From: JAVBPB01 sp031549965
GTDB lineage: Bacteria; Bacillota; Clostridia; Lachnospirales; Lachnospiraceae
NCBI GenBank assembly: GCA_031549965.1
Contig: JAVBPB010000075.1
Coordinates: 1 to 30,828, forward strand
Reading direction: 5' to 3'
DNA length: 30,828 nucleotides
In this document: piece by piece, positions 1 through 7,802 of the stretch
Numbering within the stretch: position 1 is the first letter of the stretch
Layout: the number at the start of each line of letters is the position of its first letter
The notes under the pieces: model-generated
Databases searched by the model: none
What the model was told of the DNA's origin: nothing
The model's input: only the letters and a program-made list of their open reading frames with translations
Made by a program: the position numbers and the translations under genes

Positions 1-53
1 GAGATAAATCTAAGGGTAGCTATGCTATAAGTTGGAATAGTAGCAATAACTAA
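1..53 (+). CDS. 3' end of an upstream ORF (partial, unidentified)
   Basis: The frame beginning at base 3 is open from the left edge and ends at TAA (51-53). It encodes a tail of 16 residues, DKSKGSYAISWNSSNN, rich in Ser, Asn and Gly. The stop lies 19 bases before the permease ATG and just before its ribosome site, so it could be the preceding gene of the same operon. Given the radical SAM enzyme downstream it could be the C-terminus of a precursor peptide, but 16 codons are too few to prove coding. Confidence 0.3.
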   Translation, partial: DKSKGSYAISWNSSNN

Positions 54-72
54 TAAGAGGAAAAAATAAAAT

Positions 73-2541
73 ATGAAAATCATTTTAAAATATATTGTAA
101 AAGATACTTTTCAAAATAAATGGAAAAGTATATTATTATTGATGTCTCTATGCATTTCATCTATGGTTATTTTTTTAAATTTTACGCTAAAAGATGATTT
201 GATGAAACAATACGAATCAGTGTTAAGGGGCTCATTTAAGGATTTTAATTATGTTATTCAAAAGAAGAAAGAATATGCATATATGGATAAATTTAGCTCT
301 AATGAGATAAATCTTGAGAATTTAACCGTTGAAAAGCAGTTTGGTTTAGATAGAATATTAGGTTTATTTAATTGGGAGCAAGTTCAAATAAATTCCTATA
401 TATATGGAAGTGATTTAGATTACTTGGTAAAAGAAGGATTAATTGTAATAAACTCTAAAGGTGATTTTAATGAGATGAATTATAAATTAATTATCAGTAA
501 AAATACTTCAGAAAAATATCATCTTTCTATTGCAGATGAAATAAAAATAAATACTGAACATGGAGAAATTGACCTTAGTATTGGAGCTATTGCTGAAAAC
601 AAGGGTATATTTCTTCAGGAAAATGATCGGTTAATGCTATTTACTTCAAAGGAAACTATAAATAATATTACTAACCAGAAAGATAATATTCGAGCATTGT
701 ATATTTCAGTAAATGACTTGTCAAAGGAATCAATTGATTTATTTAATAATAAAAACAATGAATATGTATTGATACCTTTGATAGATTACAAATCTATAGA
801 ATATGAATTGGAAAATACAAATAATTTTTTATTACTAATTTTTATAGCTGTTATAATTTTAGTTTTTTATCTAAATCTAGGAGTTGTTAGGATCATATTT
901 GCAAATAAAATGTGTGATATTGGAACGTTAAGAAGTCTTGGGGCAAGCAAGGGGCTAATAAATACTTTTTTAATATTGGAGAATATATTATATGGATTAA
1001 TTGGGGGTCTTTTAGGAATTATTTTTTCTAAATGGGTACATAAGTTTTTATTGGATATGTTGGGAGCTACAGTATTACAAAAATCAGATCTTGAAATGAA
1101 TTATGGTACTCATACATTATATATGCTATTTTCTGTTGGATTTGTTGTATTTTTGCAGATAGTGATTTCTATTGGCGAAATTTATAGAATTAATAAAAAA
1201 TCGATAAAGGATTTGTTGTTTGAAATTATAAGCAAGAAGCAAGAGTTTTCATTTAAGTTAACTTGTTTTGGAGGAATGTGTTTATTGTTTTCTTTTTGTT
1301 TCTTTTATTGGAATAATCAATACAAGTTGATTTTATCTGGATTAAGTTTTATTTTGGCAATTGGGGGTACAGTGTGTATAATACCGTTACTTCTTCAATT
1401 AATATCAAAATTATTTGAATATTTTCTAGGAGTTTATAATTTAGCATCAATTAAACTTTCTTTAAAAAATACTAGGAATAACAAAATGATTCAATCAAAT
1501 GTAATTTTAATTACAATTATGTTGGCAATAATGATTATAATTTTATTAGTTTCTTCCTCAATCAATAAGCAGTTTCAAAAAATAATAGAAACTTTTGATG
1601 GAGAAATTCAGTTAAGTGGATTAAGTGGTAGTGCAGAAGATTATAAGAAATTAGAGGAATTAAATGAAGTTAATACATTAAATTATATATATTATTTATT
1701 CGGTGATTATGAAGTGAATGGTGCTATGTATACAATTGGCATCTTTGGATTGAATAAGGACATGATAGGAATTAAGGATTTATCAGGAAAGATTAAAAAC
1801 TTATCAAAAAGTGAAGTGCTAATTGATGAAGTTTATGCAATTAAACATCAGATACAAGTTGGAGACAAATTAACAATAAATATTAAAAACAAACTAAATA
1901 TAGTATTAGAAGTAGAGGGATATATAGATTCGAGTACATTTACTTCATCTCGAAATGTATTTGTTATATCAGAAGAAAACTATAAAGAGAATATAAGTAT
2001 AAATCCAAGTTGTATAGGAGTAAAGGTTAATGGAGATGTAAAACAGGCAAAAGCATCATTAGCTAATAATTTAATAGGAACGGGTGTAGTAATAGAGACT
2101 GTTGAAGAGTTTATTGGCAAAAATATGTCTGAGGTTAATTCTTTGCTACAGCTATTTCAATTGATTTTAGGAGCAATATATTTATTTGTTATTGCAGGGA
2201 TTGTTACTAATCAGGTAATTGGATTTTTTTCAAGAAAAAAAGAGTATGCGGTACTGTATTCAGTAGCTATGAGTAAACATCAATTAGGGATAATGGCTTT
2301 TTTTGAAATCTTTGAGTTGGCTTTTCTTGGATGTGCATTCGGAACAATCCTAGGACTTTATTTATCAAAAGTACTAGAACAAATTCTTTTTGGCATGGGA
2401 GAATATATTAAAATGCAGATAGATATTGAGAAGATGGTAGGAAATATATTTGGTGTCTTTATTTTTCTAGTATTAATTAATTTGTTTTTGCTGAAAAATA
2501 TACTAAATCTAAATATTGTTGAAGAAATAAAATATGAGTAA
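73..2541 (+). CDS. FtsX/MacB-family ABC transporter permease
   Basis: An 822-residue integral membrane protein with the layout of large FtsX-type permeases. There is one N-terminal membrane helix (about residues 18-38) and an extracytoplasmic region to about 250. A first FtsX bundle follows, in which the conserved coupling phrase GTLRSLGASKG is followed by hydrophobic helices. A second N-terminal-like helix (about 478-498), a second outer domain and a final FtsX bundle (about 690-815) complete it. Such proteins pair with LolD/MacB-type ATPases and usually act in peptide export, resistance or sensing at the membrane rather than in nutrient uptake. The matching ATPase is probably the gene at 5541-6236, at the far end of the same operon. 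The ATG has an AGAGG ribosome site about 12 bases upstream. The next gene begins 12 bases after the stop. The substrate is not known. Confidence 0.85.
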   Translation: MKIILKYIVKDTFQNKWKSILLLMSLCISSMVIFLNFTLKDDLMKQYESVLRGSFKDFNYVIQKKKEYAYMDKFSSNEINLENLTVEKQFGLDRILGLFNWEQVQINSYIYGSDLDYLVKEGLIVINSKGDFNEMNYKLIISKNTSEKYHLSIADEIKINTEHGEIDLSIGAIAENKGIFLQENDRLMLFTSKETINNITNQKDNIRALYISVNDLSKESIDLFNNKNNEYVLIPLIDYKSIEYELENTNNFLLLIFIAVIILVFYLNLGVVRIIFANKMCDIGTLRSLGASKGLINTFLILENILYGLIGGLLGIIFSKWVHKFLLDMLGATVLQKSDLEMNYGTHTLYMLFSVGFVVFLQIVISIGEIYRINKKSIKDLLFEIISKKQEFSFKLTCFGGMCLLFSFCFFYWNNQYKLILSGLSFILAIGGTVCIIPLLLQLISKLFEYFLGVYNLASIKLSLKNTRNNKMIQSNVILITIMLAIMIIILLVSSSINKQFQKIIETFDGEIQLSGLSGSAEDYKKLEELNEVNTLNYIYYLFGDYEVNGAMYTIGIFGLNKDMIGIKDLSGKIKNLSKSEVLIDEVYAIKHQIQVGDKLTINIKNKLNIVLEVEGYIDSSTFTSSRNVFVISEENYKENISINPSCIGVKVNGDVKQAKASLANNLIGTGVVIETVEEFIGKNMSEVNSLLQLFQLILGAIYLFVIAGIVTNQVIGFFSRKKEYAVLYSVAMSKHQLGIMAFFEIFELAFLGCAFGTILGLYLSKVLEQILFGMGEYIKMQIDIEKMVGNIFGVFIFLVLINLFLLKNILNLNIVEEIKYE

Positions 2542-2553
2542 GGAGCTGATAAA

Positions 2554-3255
2554 ATGGAACCTATTCTTAAATGTAATTCATTAACTAAAATATATGACAC
2601 TAAGCGAGGAATAACAGATGTTACAATTCAATTGTATAGTGGCAAGATCATTGGGCTTCTTGGCCCGAATGGAAGTGGTAAGTCAACGTTTATTAAACTG
2701 ATTACGGGTATGCTGACACCTACAAGTGGAGAAGTACTTATTAATGGAAGCAGGCCAGGTAAAGAGAGTAAAGAGATAGTTTCTTATTTACCAGAGCGAA
2801 ATTGTTTAAGTACTTGGATGCGTGTAGAAGAGGTATTGGAATTTTATAATGATTTCTATAAAGATTTTGATAAGAATAAAGCTTTATCTTTATTAGAAGA
2901 AATGCGTATAAACTTGAAAGAGCAGGTAAAAACATTATCAAAAGGAACACAAGAGAAAATTCAATTGATTATGTCTATGAGTCGAAAGGCTATGTTGTAT
3001 TGTTTGGATGAACCTATTGTAGGAGTAGATCCGGCTGCACGTGAGCGTATAATTAATACAGTTTTAAAAAATCGTAATCCAAATGCAGCATTAATTATTT
3101 CAACACACTTAATTAGTGATGTAGAAGATATATTAGATGATGTAATTTTTATACAAGATGGAAAGATTATACTGACGGAAAATGCACAGAAATTAAAAAG
3201 AGAAAAACAATTATCTATTGATAAAATATTTAGGAGTATGTATCGGAATGATTAA
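2554..3255 (+). CDS. ABC-2 type exporter ATP-binding protein (BcrA/YtrB-like)
   Basis: A 233-residue ABC ATPase. Walker A is GPNGSGKST at residues 37-45, the signature is LSKGTQEK in place of the classical LSGGQ, and Walker B reads LYCLDEP, followed by the D-loop GVDPAAR and the switch histidine in STHL. The short form with an SKG signature is typical of ATPases that energise ABC-2 permeases for antibiotic or peptide export and self-immunity (BcrA, YtrB, YxlF). The permease gene overlaps its 3' end, which supports a complex of the two. A GGAG ribosome site precedes the ATG. Within this cluster it most likely exports, or protects against, the cluster product; this is inferred from context. Confidence 0.88.
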   Translation: MEPILKCNSLTKIYDTKRGITDVTIQLYSGKIIGLLGPNGSGKSTFIKLITGMLTPTSGEVLINGSRPGKESKEIVSYLPERNCLSTWMRVEEVLEFYNDFYKDFDKNKALSLLEEMRINLKEQVKTLSKGTQEKIQLIMSMSRKAMLYCLDEPIVGVDPAARERIINTVLKNRNPNAALIISTHLISDVEDILDDVIFIQDGKIILTENAQKLKREKQLSIDKIFRSMYRND

Positions 3256-4012
3256 ATTATTAAAATATGAATTAAAGTGTATAATGAGATTTTTGCAACC
3301 AATTTATGTTAGTTTTTTAATTATGTCATTTTTAAGTGGAATATTAAATTATATTATCATAAAAAATGATAAATTTGAATTTATTAGTGCATTTTTAAAT
3401 CTTACTATGTATATTGTTAGTATTGTTTTTATTGTAGCAGCAATGTTTGTTCCTATTATGAGATATTATAGCAGTATGGTAAAAGATGAGGCATATCAGA
3501 CATTTTGTTTACCTATGGATATGAAACTGATTGTATTATCAAAATTGATATTGGCAGTTGGAAATAATATTGTAAGCCTTATATTGGTAATTTTGAGTAA
3601 TTATATATTAAGTGATAAAGGAAGTTTATATTTGAAAATTATAGATAACAAACTTTATTTATTTGGGGAGCCGATCTATTTTAATCTTACATTACTGATT
3701 ATAATGATATTGTTAATTTTAATATGCTCCTATTCTATGTATAATCTGTTAGTTTTTGCAGCAATATCAATAGGAACATTAATAAATAAAAATATTATTA
3801 GTGGATCATTTTTGGCTGGAATATTTTTATACTTATTAATAATTATTTTTTTTACACCAGTTATATTAATAATGATGAATATGCAGGAAAATACAAGCGA
3901 AAAAATTATGGCATTATTCTTAATTATGTGCATTGCAGTTTTATCTATAATAAATATACTTTTCTTTTACATATGTAGTCGTATATTTAAAGAGAAACCT
4001 AATTTAAATTAA
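3248..4012 (+). CDS. ABC-2 type transporter permease
   Basis: A protein of 254 residues with about six strongly hydrophobic stretches and short charged loops, as expected for an ABC-2 permease. I chose ATG 3248 because AGGAG lies 11 bases upstream and the gene then overlaps the ATPase stop by 8 bases, a normal coupled arrangement. A TTG 30 bases upstream in the same frame has no better ribosome site. The protein is probably the membrane partner of the ATPase at 2554-3255. Sequence alone does not separate export from immunity. Confidence 0.8.
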   Translation: MIKLLKYELKCIMRFLQPIYVSFLIMSFLSGILNYIIIKNDKFEFISAFLNLTMYIVSIVFIVAAMFVPIMRYYSSMVKDEAYQTFCLPMDMKLIVLSKLILAVGNNIVSLILVILSNYILSDKGSLYLKIIDNKLYLFGEPIYFNLTLLIIMILLILICSYSMYNLLVFAAISIGTLINKNIISGSFLAGIFLYLLIIIFFTPVILIMMNMQENTSEKIMALFLIMCIAVLSIINILFFYICSRIFKEKPNLN

Positions 4013-4025
4013 GGAGGATAATAAA

Positions 4026-4286
4026 ATGGATAATCAAGACAATTATAATGATAGATTATTGAAGTTAAAAAAAATACTGGTAAATTACACGGATTTAGAT
4101 ATAGAAGAAATTACAATAGATTCTAAATTAATGTTGGATTTAGGTCTTACATCTTTTGATTTTGTATGTTTATCAGCATCAATTGAAGAAGACTTGGGAA
4201 TTCAAATGGAAATTGATCAAATGACAGATGTAGAAACGGTTAAGGATATTTATCAATATTTAGAAAAAATGGAAATGAGTATATAA
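4026..4286 (+). CDS. acyl-carrier-protein-like protein (phosphopantetheine site)
   Basis: An 86-residue acidic protein with the four-helix carrier pattern. The attachment motif is LGLTSFDF, with Ser43 as the expected 4'-phosphopantetheine site (TSF instead of the usual DSL). A downstream acidic helix begins EEDLGIQ and the protein ends with a YQYLEKM helix. It has its own AGGAGG ribosome site 10 bases before the ATG. It is not in a fatty-acid gene context: it lies between an ABC exporter and a radical SAM gene, with one base between its stop and the next ATG. From memory, acyl-carrier-related proteins next to radical SAM maturases occur in clostridial peptide maturation systems, which fits this layout. 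It may carry an acyl or aminoacyl group for a peptide product, but no loading enzyme is visible in the window. Confidence 0.82.
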   Translation: MDNQDNYNDRLLKLKKILVNYTDLDIEEITIDSKLMLDLGLTSFDFVCLSASIEEDLGIQMEIDQMTDVETVKDIYQYLEKMEMSI

Positions 4287-4287
4287 A

Positions 4288-5520
4288 ATGAAACGTTATA
4301 TAAAACTCAATGATGATGTAAAGAGAGAAATGCTTAAGTGTAGCGAAATAGTAACTGAAAAATTAATAAAATTTTTTAGTATGAAGAATGAAAAGTATAC
4401 ATATTTTTCAAGTTCAAATAAATTTTTTATTAATAGTTTTTTACCATCTATATCTGGAGGGGCATGGAATCGTCTGCTGGCTGGTATAAATGGGATTGCA
4501 AATGAAAATAAACGGATTCCTCTACAGGCAGATATTGTTGTGACTGGAAAATGCTATTGTAAGTGCTGGCATTGTTTTAGAGCAGAATATGAAACAGAGG
4601 ATATGCCATTTGAAAAGATAATTGATTGCATATATCAACTACATAGGATGGGAACTGCTAATATAGGGATTACTGGCGGTGAGCCAATGTTAAGAGCAGA
4701 TATTATGGATATATTAAAATCAATACCAGAGGGAATGGAAGGACAATTGTATACTACGGGAATTGGGATAGATGCAGCTTTTGTAAAAGAACTTGAAAAA
4801 ACGAATGTTACACGTTGTATAATAAGTTTAGATCATTTTAATGAAGAAAAAGTTTGTTTAAAGCGTAATAATAATCAGGCATTTGTAAATGCACTTAATG
4901 CTTTTAAGTTATTGAAAGAATCAAATATATATACAACTGCGACCTTATGTGTTACAGAAGAATTATTAGAAGAAGAGTTTTTTAAAAAGTACATGAATTT
5001 TACAAAATCGTTGGGGATATCAGAAGTAAGGCTTGTAATGCAAATTCCTCAAGGTATGTTAAAAGAAAAAAATCTTGGAAGAGTATATGGGAAAGCTTTA
5101 AATTTTGTTAAAAATATTCAGGAATTTTATAATCAAGATGAGTCTTATCCAACAGTTTTAAATTTTAGTGAATTTGAAAGCTTTCGCTATTTTGGTTGTG
5201 GAGCTGGTTCTAGTTATATTACGATAAACAATGATGGGAGAATAACTCCTTGTGTAGCAGTTCCATTGTCATTTGGCTCTGTATACGAAGAGTCTATAAG
5301 CGATATTTATACAAATATGGAGAAATATTTTCCTTGTACAAATGGGGTATGTTATGGAATTGCTTCTGGAAATGTTATAAAAAAGCAACAAATCACGATA
5401 GATATTCCACCATTATCATATCAAAAATCAATAGAAGTGGCTCAAAAATGTGATATTGTATCCAGAGAAGCAGCAGTGTTTAAAGCCTGCAAATGTAATA
5501 TTACAATGGAAAAAAATTAA
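4288..5520 (+). CDS. radical SAM protein with SPASM-like C-terminus
   Basis: A 410-residue radical SAM enzyme. The cluster motif CxxxCxxC is formed by Cys89, Cys93 and Cys96, with an extra Cys91 inside it. The SAM-contacting TGGEP motif is at 129-133. An N-terminal extension of about 80 residues has no obvious motif and could hold a recognition domain. The C-terminal part carries Cys304, Cys322, Cys350 and Cys355, with a glycine-rich strand and the phrase GRITPC; this resembles SPASM/twitch regions that hold auxiliary iron-sulfur clusters. Further cysteines are at 388, 401 and 403. Such enzymes often modify ribosomal peptides through thioether or carbon-carbon links, but other substrates are possible. 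The start lies 1 base after the carrier-protein stop with only a weak ribosome site, suggesting translational coupling and joint function. Confidence 0.87.
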   Translation: MKRYIKLNDDVKREMLKCSEIVTEKLIKFFSMKNEKYTYFSSSNKFFINSFLPSISGGAWNRLLAGINGIANENKRIPLQADIVVTGKCYCKCWHCFRAEYETEDMPFEKIIDCIYQLHRMGTANIGITGGEPMLRADIMDILKSIPEGMEGQLYTTGIGIDAAFVKELEKTNVTRCIISLDHFNEEKVCLKRNNNQAFVNALNAFKLLKESNIYTTATLCVTEELLEEEFFKKYMNFTKSLGISEVRLVMQIPQGMLKEKNLGRVYGKALNFVKNIQEFYNQDESYPTVLNFSEFESFRYFGCGAGSSYITINNDGRITPCVAVPLSFGSVYEESISDIYTNMEKYFPCTNGVCYGIASGNVIKKQQITIDIPPLSYQKSIEVAQKCDIVSREAAVFKACKCNITMEKN

Positions 5521-5540
5521 TTTTGGAGTAGGAGAAAATT

Positions 5541-6236
5541 ATGTCTATTGTGTTAAAAGCAGAAAATGTTACAAAAGTATATGGAGAACATACAACTAGA
5601 ATTGATATATTGAAGAACATAAATATTTCTGTCGAAAAGGGAGAGTTTTTGTCTATTATGGGACCGTCTGGCTGTGGGAAAAGTACACTCCTTTATTTAC
5701 TTGGGGGGTTGGATTCTCCAACTTCTGGAACTATATATTTGGATAGCGTAGATATAAATACTTTAAGGGATAGAAAGAAAGCTAAACTTCGAAGGGAAAA
5801 TATTGGCTTTGTTTTTCAATTTTATAATTTGGTACATAGCCTAAATGTAGAAGAAAATATTATGTTACCTATTGCTATGGCGGGCAGAAAGGAATCTGAC
5901 TATAAAAGCAAGTTGTCAGATTTACTTGAAATAGTGGGACTAAAGGATAAAAGAAAGCAAGTTCCAAGTAAACTGTCAGGAGGTCAGCAACAAAGAGTTT
6001 CTATTGCGAGAGCTATAATATCAGAACCTAAAATTATTTTAGCTGATGAAGCAATTGGAAATTTGGATAGTAAGTCGGGAGAAGATGTTATGAAATTATT
6101 TAATCATATAAATGAAGAACTTGGAATTACTATAATACAGGTGACACATTCTGCCGAAAGTGCATTGTATGGAAATCGTCTTATAAAGATGAAAGATGGA
6201 ATAATGATAAGTGATGAGGTGATAAATTCATTATAA
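5541..6236 (+). CDS. ABC transporter ATP-binding protein (LolD/MacB type)
   Basis: A 231-residue ATPase of the class that pairs with FtsX-like permeases. Walker A is GPSGCGKST at residues 41-49, the Q-loop phrase is FVFQFYNLVHSLNVEEN, the signature is LSGGQQQRVSIARA and the switch is VTHS. The Walker B/D-loop region reads LADEAIGNLDS where the family normally has ADEPTGNLDS, so the Pro-Thr pair after the catalytic Glu is replaced while the Glu is kept. The natural partner is the 822-residue permease that opens the operon; the pair thus brackets the exporter, carrier and radical SAM genes. A GGAG site precedes the ATG. It is the last gene of the cluster. Confidence 0.88.
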   Translation: MSIVLKAENVTKVYGEHTTRIDILKNINISVEKGEFLSIMGPSGCGKSTLLYLLGGLDSPTSGTIYLDSVDINTLRDRKKAKLRRENIGFVFQFYNLVHSLNVEENIMLPIAMAGRKESDYKSKLSDLLEIVGLKDKRKQVPSKLSGGQQQRVSIARAIISEPKIILADEAIGNLDSKSGEDVMKLFNHINEELGITIIQVTHSAESALYGNRLIKMKDGIMISDEVINSL

Positions 6237-6274
6237 GATGTAGATGAGTTACATTTGTTTTTTCATAGTAGATG

Positions 6275-6345
6275 TTATTAACCTGAAGAAATTAGAAGAC
6301 GATTTGCCATGTGTTCGAGTTTAGAGGAATTTCTCAGGTTAATAA
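6275..6345. repeat. imperfect inverted repeat in the convergent intergenic region
   Basis: Left arm TTATTAACCTGAAGAAATT (6275-6293) and right arm AATTTCTCAGGTTAATAA (6328-6345) are complementary except for one missing base, with 34 bases between them. It lies between the end of the ATPase gene and the convergent Big_2 gene. No T-run follows on either side, so a simple intrinsic terminator is not well supported. It may be a long hairpin that ends both transcripts, or a small relic of a mobile element. Confidence 0.5.
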
Positions 6346-6437
6346 TAGGTATATTTATTTCATGAAGAGGAGATTAGGTTATTATGCATTTTATAGTTTC
6401 GTTATTAATTTAATTATTGGTTGAGTGTAAATATTTA

Positions 6438-7241
6438 TTAATTATTGACCTGTAATGTGTCACATATGTTTTTGGCAACATTGGAAACTTCTTTATTTAC
6501 ATTGTCTTTTCCATAGTATACTATTTCAATAAGATAATTATCAATTATAAGTAAGTATACAACAGTTAGGTATTCTTCACCATCTTCTTCATAAGAATAT
6601 TCTGAAATCATTACATTTCCAGCTTTGGATTTGTATTGATCTGTGCCTGATAATGAAAGATTAGGAGTTTTTTCGAATACCATTTCATTCATTAGCTCTT
6701 GAAATCCATCTTCACTAAAAATATCAGTAAAATCTTTGACTTTTAAACCAGTTTCTATAGAATAAAACGCAATTCCTGATTCAAGTACGTCCTTTCCTGT
6801 TGTAAAATATTTTAACGTATCCTGCTCTGCCCCAAGATTATATTCTTTATATGATTTTGGCAGTTTAAAGCTTAAGTTTCCAACTGTTATTTTTTGTGAT
6901 TCAGAATCTTTTTTTATGGTTACTTCACAGGTATATTTTTTCTTGTTTACTGTAGCAGTAATTGTAGCTTTTCCGACTTTCTTTGCAGTAACTTTACCTT
7001 CTGATACTGTAGCAATTGTTTTGTCACTTGTAGACCAAGTTATTTTTGATTTTGTTCCAGAGAGTTTTAGTGTGAATTTTTCACCAACGGTCAAACTCAA
7101 TTTTGTTTTATTTAGCTTGATAGTCTGAGTTGCTGCTTCTACAGTAGTTATGTTTTCACCAAAATACGTAGTTGCTGGTATACTGGTTGCAAGAACTACT
7201 GATAATGTTCCAATAGCACAAAGTTTTTTTAATATTTTCAT
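6438..7241 (-). CDS. secreted Big_2 (bacterial Ig-like) domain protein
   Basis: A 267-residue exported protein. The start at 7241 is chosen because GGAGG lies 5 bases upstream; an ATG 27 bases earlier has no such site. It begins with a Lys-rich signal peptide and a hydrophobic core, with a likely cleavage site near VEAA. About residues 38-110 form a Big_2 domain with the typical phrases LTVGEKFTL, ITWSTSDKTIATV and GKVTAKKVGKATITA. The remaining 150 residues are acidic and of unrecognised fold. No sortase or choline-binding anchor is visible, so it may be released or held loosely at the wall. It is convergent to the ABC cluster and probably independent of it. Confidence 0.8.
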   Translation of the reverse strand: MKILKKLCAIGTLSVVLATSIPATTYFGENITTVEAATQTIKLNKTKLSLTVGEKFTLKLSGTKSKITWSTSDKTIATVSEGKVTAKKVGKATITATVNKKKYTCEVTIKKDSESQKITVGNLSFKLPKSYKEYNLGAEQDTLKYFTTGKDVLESGIAFYSIETGLKVKDFTDIFSEDGFQELMNEMVFEKTPNLSLSGTDQYKSKAGNVMISEYSYEEDGEEYLTVVYLLIIDNYLIEIVYYGKDNVNKEVSNVAKNICDTLQVNN

Positions 7242-7362
7242 ACATACCTCCATATTTTCTAAACTCATTTTAAATTGATTTCGGTGGAATAAAATAATAT
7301 TATCTTTATTCTACTTAAATGCCTCTTTGCAATTTAACATAACCTTTATCTCCTCATTTAAT

Positions 7363-7368
7363 ATTATA
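7363..7368 (-). promoter_or_regulatory. candidate -10 box for the Big_2 gene
   Basis: On the minus strand a perfect TATAAT lies 122 bases before the chosen start. No good -35 box is seen at 16-18 bases, so the promoter is only tentative. Between it and the gene there is GAGGAG followed by a 9-codon ORF, which is too short to call. Confidence 0.3.
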
Positions 7369-7411
7369 TCTAAATTACATAAATTTTCATTTTAAAATAT
7401 AGTTTGAAGGG

Positions 7412-7638
7412 CACTGAAAAGTCCATTCAACGCGGTAAATTAGTTTTTTAGATAAATATGAGTGTATATATATCCAATTGTGCAGACCGGCCGACGAAGC
7501 GTTTATGTTTCGTCAAGACTTTGCATAGCAAAGGCTTGTAAAAAACATGCTGAAGGAGGGTAAGGCAAATAATTGGATATATATACACTCATATTTATCT
7601 AAAAAATTTACACAGCCTAAATCAAGGACTTTTTCAGT
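7412..7638 (+). repeat. palindromic dispersed element, copy 1 (MITE-like)
   Basis: A 227-bp element with no protein gene. Its inner arms are a perfect 36-bp inverted repeat, 7444-7479 and 7571-7606, containing TGAGTGTATATATATCC. Outside these, imperfect arms continue to CACTGAAAAGTCC on the left and GGACTTTTTCAGT on the right. The 91-bp core is GC-richer than its surroundings and holds two small hairpins: GACGAA/TTCGTC (7493-7514) and CTTTGC-ATA-GCAAAG (about 7519-7533). A nearly identical copy lies in opposite orientation at 30650-30828. Two copies with terminal inverted repeats suggest a non-autonomous mobile element or repeat family. No transposase gene is in the window and no clear target duplication is visible. 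Confidence 0.75.
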
Positions 7639-7722
7639 ACATTCAAAGTTTGTCAGAATACTCATCTAAAAAATTCGATCCTAAAATCAAGGAATCCCTA
7701 TAAAAACAAATTCAAATCCTTA

Positions 7723-7751
7723 TAGACATTTAAGCCCCAATCTTGTATAAT
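7723..7751 (+). promoter_or_regulatory. promoter of the polyamine operon
   Basis: The -35 box TAGACA (7723-7728), a 17-base spacer and a perfect TATAAT -10 box (7746-7751) make a strong sigma-A-type promoter. Transcription would begin near 7758, about 93 bases before the preferred speD start. This rules out the TTG at 7743 as a start on this transcript. Confidence 0.7.
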
Positions 7752-7768
7752 TCATTTAATAGGCTAAA

Positions 7769-7802
7769 TTTAGTATATATTTTTTCAAGAATATATACTA
7801 AA
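7769..7802 (+). promoter_or_regulatory. leader hairpin upstream of speD
   Basis: A perfect 13-bp stem, TTTAGTATATATT (7769-7781) with AATATATACTAAA (7790-7802), has an 8-base loop and is followed by a short T-rich stretch. It begins about 11 bases after the predicted transcription start. It could be an AT-rich attenuator, a transcript-stabilising 5' stem or a protein site. I recognise no known riboswitch. Confidence 0.5.

Noticed and set aside
6340..6437. Short ORF of nine codons after GAGGAG, beginning ATGCATTTT
   Set aside because: Too short and the ribosome-site spacing is long; nothing else supports coding.
7330..7362. Nine-codon leader ORF on the minus strand upstream of the Big_2 gene
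   Set aside because: It has GAGGAG before an ATG, but no regulatory codons and no attenuator structure follow.
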